Assembly: GCF_000020665.1 (NCBI RefSeq)
Contig: NC_011071.1
Location: 4,144,501 to 4,208,500 of the forward strand
Reading direction: 5' to 3'
Length of the DNA: 64,000 bases
From: Stenotrophomonas maltophilia R551-3
GTDB taxonomy: Bacteria; Pseudomonadota; Gammaproteobacteria; Xanthomonadales; Xanthomonadaceae
The notes under the pieces are model-generated. The model was not told the DNA's origin and ran no database searches. It worked only from the letters and a program-made list of their open reading frames with translations. The position numbers were made by a program, and so were the translations under genes. Below, piece by piece: positions 60,528-64,000 of this stretch; the first letter of the stretch is position 1; the number at the start of each line of letters is the position of its first letter.

Positions 60528-61826
60528 TCAGCGGTAGTTGTTACGCAGGCCGTTCCAGCACTGCTGGTAATCGCCCTGCCGATGGCCGGCAGCCAAGGCC
60601 TGCGCGGTCGGGCGGATCACCGCGCGGGTCTCGAACATGAAGGCCATCGTGTCCTTGATCACGTCCGGCTTGGACAGGTCCGCGTTGGAGGCCTTGTCGA
60701 AGGTCGGCGCATCCGGGCCGTGGCCGCTCATGCAGTTGTGCAGCGAGGCGCCGCCGGGCACGAAGCCTTCGGCCTTGGCGTCGTAGGCGCCATGCACCAG
60801 GCCCATGAACTCGCTGGCGATGTTGCGGTGGAACCACGGCGGACGGAAGGTGTTCTGTGCTACCAGCCAGCGCGGTGGGAAGATCGCGAAGTCCATGTTG
60901 CTGGTCCCCGGCGTGTCGCTGGGCGAGTGCAGCACCAGGAAGATCGACGGGTCCGGATGGTCATGGCTGATCGAGCCGATGGTGTTGAAGCGGCGCAGGT
61001 CGTAGCGGTACGGCGCGTAGTTGCCGTGCCAGGCCACCACGTCCAGCGGCGAATGGTCGATCGGCGCGCGCCACAGGCGGCCCTCGAACTTGGCGATCAG
61101 CTCGAAATCACCGTCAACATCCTCGAACGCCGCGTGCGGAGTTTCGAAGTCGCGCGGGTTGGCCAGGCCATTGGAGCCGATCGGGCCGAGGTCAGGCAGC
61201 TTCAGCAGCGCACCGTAGTTCTCGCAGATGTAGCCGCGGCTCGGGCCATCGGGCAGTTCGACGCGGAACCGCACGCCACGCGGGATCACCGCGATCTGCT
61301 GCGGCTCGATCTCGATCACGCCCAGCTCGGTCAACAGGCGCAGCGCGCCCAGCTGCGGCACGATCAGCAGTTCGCCATCGGCATCGTAGAAATAGCGGCC
61401 GACCATGTCGCGGTTGGCGGCGTAGAGGTGGATACCCACACCGGCATGCGCATCCGGCGAGCCGTTGCCACCCATCGTATACAGACCTTCGACAAAGTCG
61501 GTCGGCAGCTCCGGCAGCGGCAACGGGCTCCAGCGCAGCTGGTTCGGCGACGCCGGCTGCGCAGCGAAATCGCACTGCAGCTGCGACTGCGCGAACGGGG
61601 TGAACTCACCATGGGTTACCGCCGGGCGGATCCGGTACAGCCAGCTGCGGCGATTGCTGCCACGCGGCGCGGTGAACGCGGTGCCGGTCAACTGCTCGGC
61701 GTACAGGCCGTGGGCCACCTTCTGCGGCGAGTTCTGCCCGACCGGCAGCGCGCCGGCGACGGCCTCGGTGGCGAATTCGTTGCCGAAGCCGGACTGGTAG
61801 CCGCGGGCGGTGATGGCGGGGGACAT
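60528..61826 (-). CDS. hmgA: Homogentisate 1,2-dioxygenase
   Basis: 432 residues, typical length, with AGGAG before the ATG. Iron ligands are recognisable: the His and Glu of [13 protein letters not shown] and the His of [13 protein letters not shown]. It opens the homogentisate ring to maleylacetoacetate in tyrosine and phenylalanine catabolism. It follows hppD on the same strand about 100 bases downstream, with one SMAG monomer between. Confidence 0.98.
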   Translation of the reverse strand: MSPAITARGYQSGFGNEFATEAVAGALPVGQNSPQKVAHGLYAEQLTGTAFTAPRGSNRRSWLYRIRPAVTHGEFTPFAQSQLQCDFAAQPASPNQLRWSPLPLPELPTDFVEGLYTMGGNGSPDAHAGVGIHLYAANRDMVGRYFYDADGELLIVPQLGALRLLTELGVIEIEPQQIAVIPRGVRFRVELPDGPSRGYICENYGALLKLPDLGPIGSNGLANPRDFETPHAAFEDVDGDFELIAKFEGRLWRAPIDHSPLDVVAWHGNYAPYRYDLRRFNTIGSISHDHPDPSIFLVLHSPSDTPGTSNMDFAIFPPRWLVAQNTFRPPWFHRNIASEFMGLVHGAYDAKAEGFVPGGASLHNCMSGHGPDAPTFDKASNADLSKPDVIKDTMAFMFETRAVIRPTAQALAAGHRQGDYQQCWNGLRNNYR

Positions 61827-61863
61827 GGGGGCTCCTGGGTACGGCGGGACCGGAACGGAAAGC

Positions 61864-61886
61864 AGCCGAGCATGGCTCGGCTCTAC
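61864..61886 (-). repeat. SMAG monomer between hppD and hmgA
   Basis: Palindrome AGCCGAGCATGGCTCGGCT ending CTAC, in the intercistronic gap of the homogentisate genes, where it could adjust mRNA stability. Confidence 0.8.
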
Positions 61887-61928
61887 AGATGAGCAGGCGC
61901 CGGGACTGGCCCGGCGCCTCCCGGAACG

Positions 61929-63041
61929 TTACAGCACGCCGCGGCGGATCTGGTCGCGCTCGATGCTTTCGAACAGCGCGGTGAAGTTGCCTTCGCCAAA
62001 GCCTTCGTTGCCCTTGCGCTGGATGATCTCGAAGAAGATCGGGCCGATGCAGTTCTGGGTGAAGATCTGCAGCAGCTTGCGCTGGTGGGTTTCCGGATCA
62101 GCGTCGATCAGGATCTTGTTCTTGGCCAGGCGCGCCACGTCTTCACCGTGGTTCGGCACGCGCTGGTCGATCACGTCGAAGTAGGTCTCCGGAGTGTCGA
62201 GGAAGTCCACGCCCTGCGCACGCATCGCTTCGACGGTCTCGTAGATGTTCTCGGTGAAGCAGGCGATGTGCTGGATGCCTTCGCCCTTGTACGCATCCAG
62301 GTACTCGTTGATCTGGCTCTTCGGGTCGGACGATTCATTCAGCGGAATGCGCACGATGCCGTCCGGCGCGGTCATCGCCTTGGACACCAGGCCGGTCTTC
62401 AGGCCCTTGATGTCGAAGTAGCGGATCTCGCGGAAGTTGAACAGGCGCTCGTAGTAGTCCGACCACTGCTGCATGTTGCCGAAGTACAGGTTGTGGGTCA
62501 GGTGGTCGATGAAGGTCAAGCCGAAGCCCTTCGGGCGCAGTTCGGCGCCGGCGATCAGCTCGTAGTCGCCATCGAAGATGCTGCCGGCGCTGCCGTAGCG
62601 GTCGACCAGGTACAGCATGCAGTCGCCGATGCCCTTGATGACCGGCGCGCTGACCGCCTTGCTGTCCGGCTTGAAGGCGATGGCTTCGGCGCCGTTGCCC
62701 AGCGCGGTCTGGTAGACCTCCTGGCCCGGCTTCTTGAAGCGGATGGCGAAGCCGCAGGCGCACGGGCCGTGCTTTTCGGCGAAGTCCGAAGCGAACGAAT
62801 CCGGGTCTTCATTGACCAGGAAGTTGACGTCGCCCTGGCGATAGACGGTAATCGGACGCTGCTTGTGCTTGAGCACCGCGCTGAAGCCCATCTTCCGGAA
62901 GTACTCGTGCAGCTCCTGGCCACGGCCGGCCGGGGCGGCGAATTCGACGAACTCGAAGCCGTCGATGCCCATCGGGTTCTCGAAGGTGGTGACCTGCATG
63001 CCGGGGTTGGGGTGCGAGGCGGTCGGGACTGCGGTATTCAT
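61929..63041 (-). CDS. hppD: 4-hydroxyphenylpyruvate dioxygenase
   Basis: 370 residues, with GGAG before the ATG. Two vicinal-oxygen-chelate halves. Iron ligands lie in FIDHLTHNLYF, GIQHIACFTENI and GPIFFEIIQRKG. It converts 4-hydroxyphenylpyruvate to homogentisate, the substrate of HmgA encoded downstream. Transcribed divergently from a MarR-type gene that probably regulates it. Confidence 0.97.
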   Translation of the reverse strand: MNTAVPTASHPNPGMQVTTFENPMGIDGFEFVEFAAPAGRGQELHEYFRKMGFSAVLKHKQRPITVYRQGDVNFLVNEDPDSFASDFAEKHGPCACGFAIRFKKPGQEVYQTALGNGAEAIAFKPDSKAVSAPVIKGIGDCMLYLVDRYGSAGSIFDGDYELIAGAELRPKGFGLTFIDHLTHNLYFGNMQQWSDYYERLFNFREIRYFDIKGLKTGLVSKAMTAPDGIVRIPLNESSDPKSQINEYLDAYKGEGIQHIACFTENIYETVEAMRAQGVDFLDTPETYFDVIDQRVPNHGEDVARLAKNKILIDADPETHQRKLLQIFTQNCIGPIFFEIIQRKGNEGFGEGNFTALFESIERDQIRRGVL

Positions 63042-63128
63042 GGCGTGGCTCCGAATCGGTACCGCATCGGTACAAACCAGGTGCGGGCAGGTAGGGACCC
63101 GGCGAGAATGCAGGGTCTGGACCTACCC

Positions 63129-63157
63129 CTTATAGTTACACTTGAAACCACCAGCAA
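63129..63157 (-). promoter_or_regulatory. Candidate sigma70 promoter for hppD-hmgA
   Basis: On the minus strand TTGCTG, a 17-base spacer, then TATAAG, giving a start about 80 bases before hppD. It is in the 129-base gap with the divergent MarR gene, so the regulator is well placed to bind it. Confidence 0.6.
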
Positions 63158-63170
63158 GGTGCACCGCAAC

Positions 63171-63665
63171 ATGAGCCCCGCCGATCCCGTTTCGACCCGC
63201 CTGCGTTCCTCGCACGTCCTGCTCGACCTGGAACAGTTCCTGCCGTACCGGCTGAGCGTGCTGTCCAACCGGGTCAGCGGCAACATCGCCAAGCTATACG
63301 GCGATCGTTACGGTCTGGCGATCCCCGAGTGGCGGGTGATCACCATCCTGGCGCTGTACCCGGGTTCCTCGGCCAGCGAGGTCTCCGACCGCACGGCGAT
63401 GGACAAGGTGGCAGTCAGCCGCGCCGTGGCCCGCCTGCTGGAGCGTGGCTTCATCAAGCGCGAGACCCATGGCGACGACCGCCGTCGCTCGGTGCTGGCG
63501 CTGTCGGCAGCCGGCTTCGAGGTCTACGAGACCATCGCGCCGATGGTGATCGAGATCACCCGCAAACTGATGTCGGTGCTGAGCGACGAGGAAGAGCAGG
63601 TGCTGGAGAAGCTGATCCTGCGCCTGGCCGGCGACGGCCTGGAGCGGATGGGCGAAGGGGTCTGA
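63171..63665 (+). CDS. MarR-family transcriptional regulator
   Basis: 164 residues from the ATG at 63171. Winged helix with the recognition region ASEVSDRTAMDKVAVSRAVARLLERGFIKRETHGDDRRRSVLALSAAG around 68-115. Position divergent from hppD suggests that it senses an aromatic intermediate (such as homogentisate or hydroxyphenylpyruvate) and represses hppD-hmgA; this is inference. The start codon lies only 14 bases from the proposed hppD promoter -35. Confidence 0.9.
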   Translation: MSPADPVSTRLRSSHVLLDLEQFLPYRLSVLSNRVSGNIAKLYGDRYGLAIPEWRVITILALYPGSSASEVSDRTAMDKVAVSRAVARLLERGFIKRETHGDDRRRSVLALSAAGFEVYETIAPMVIEITRKLMSVLSDEEEQVLEKLILRLAGDGLERMGEGV

Positions 63666-63666
63666 A

Positions 63667-63695
63667 AGAAAAAGGGGACGGAGGGGATTAAGTCG
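63667..63695 (+). repeat. GGGACGGAGGGG repeat, single arm (copy 3)
   Basis: AAAAAGGGGACGGAGGGGAT followed by TAAGTCG matches the left arm of the 60446-60524 element, but no second arm follows within the visible sequence. It starts 2 bases after the MarR stop. Confidence 0.8.
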
Positions 63696-63893
63696 TTTTG
63701 TGCCCCAGGTCGCGGATGTCGACCCTGGTCGGTAGCGGAACAGTGGCTGGGCGATTGTCGTCCGCCCCCTTTGTTCTGACGCGACCCGCTCTTTGGCGGG
63801 CCGTGGGCGGGACGCAAGCGAGGCCATCGAACGCATTCACTTCCCGCAGATCCCGTCCTCGGGTGTCGCCCTCGCCCGCCGACATTTCCGCAG

Positions 63894-64000
63894 ATGCACA
63901 GGACCATCAACGCCGAGCTGACCCTGCTGTACTGGCGAATAGGCCGCCGCATCCATGTGGATCAGATGGCTGGGCAACGGGCCCGCTACGGAGAGCTTCT
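63894..64000 (+). CDS. DUF1016 (YhcG-type) N-terminal fragment, cut by window edge
   Basis: From an ATG at 63894 the frame reads MHRTINAELTLLYWRIGRRI and continues to the window end at ARYGELL. This matches the N-terminal DUF1016 helix (VNAELTLLYWRIG). YhcG proteins carry this domain plus a PD-(D/E)XK nuclease-like domain. The usual 20-30 residues before this motif are not seen in frame, so the 5' end is missing or frameshifted. It may be a remnant or a late start; the rest is outside the window. The 63696-63893 stretch shows no other gene. Confidence 0.45.
   Translation, partial: MHRTINAELTLLYWRIGRRIHVDQMAGQRARYGEL

Overview
The window is a high-GC gammaproteobacterial chromosome segment, almost certainly from Stenotrophomonas (S. 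maltophilia complex, Xanthomonadaceae). The evidence is close resemblance of the encoded proteins to that group, a three-gene RND pump matching SmeIJK, the Xanthomonad-type regulator Clp, and more than a dozen short GTAG-ended palindromes of the type known as SMAG repeats in S. maltophilia. No phage, integrase, IS transposase or CRISPR array was seen. Most of the window reads as core genome.

Layout. 1-6.1 kb (mostly minus strand): a small Ras-like GTPase (cut by the left edge) with a partner protein, monomeric isocitrate dehydrogenase, a lipoprotein, a LysM protein and QueF. 6.17-6.66 kb: a compound hairpin element (element A). 6.7-15.9 kb: a secreted M20 peptidase, then the divergent smeIJK-like pump operon. 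16-23.6 kb: a Fur-box-preceded TonB siderophore receptor, a YccS-type membrane protein, an SDR and an MFS-acyltransferase fusion. 23.7-24.8 kb: two CD225 mini-membrane proteins plus a DUF2752 protein. 24.83-25.29 kb: element B, the second copy of the hairpin element. 25.3-29 kb (minus): ampE-like, nudC, erpA, bactofilin and a DUF6776 protein. 29.1-34 kb: DUF4126, then a response regulator with degenerate GGDEF-EAL domains next to a hybrid histidine kinase. 34-37 kb (minus): bfr, bfd, rppH, two plus-strand tRNAs (Met, Gln), rpsI-rplM. 37.2-41.7 kb: coq7, a SugE-type exporter behind an attenuator-like leader, speD, clp, a TSUP transporter and a HAD phosphatase. 41.7-46.7 kb (minus): trpE-SIMPL-trpG-trpD-trpC. 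46.9-51.5 kb: yegS-like kinase, a candidate small RNA, GNAT, rpe, a J-domain protein, purC and a Mpo1-like protein. 51.8-57.7 kb: a complete mrp Na+/H+ antiporter operon with A and B fused. 58-63.7 kb: a Ca2+/Na+ antiporter, a lipoprotein, a small hypothetical, hmgA and hppD (tyrosine/homogentisate catabolism) with a divergent MarR regulator. The right edge holds the start or a remnant of a DUF1016 (YhcG-type) gene.

The most interesting signals lie between genes: (1) two roughly 470-bp compound elements, each made of an inverted pair of long hairpins whose arms differ in sequence between copies yet keep pairing; (2) an orphan terminator preceded by six GGA motifs, one in a hairpin loop, fitting an RsmA/CsrA-titrating RNA; (3) a Trp-rich leader ORF that runs over the trpE start, with a candidate anti-Shine-Dalgarno just before the Trp codons; (4) a SMAG dimer translated inside a histidine kinase; (5) several further inverted-repeat families. 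All claims come from reading the sequence; no searches or folding calculations were run.
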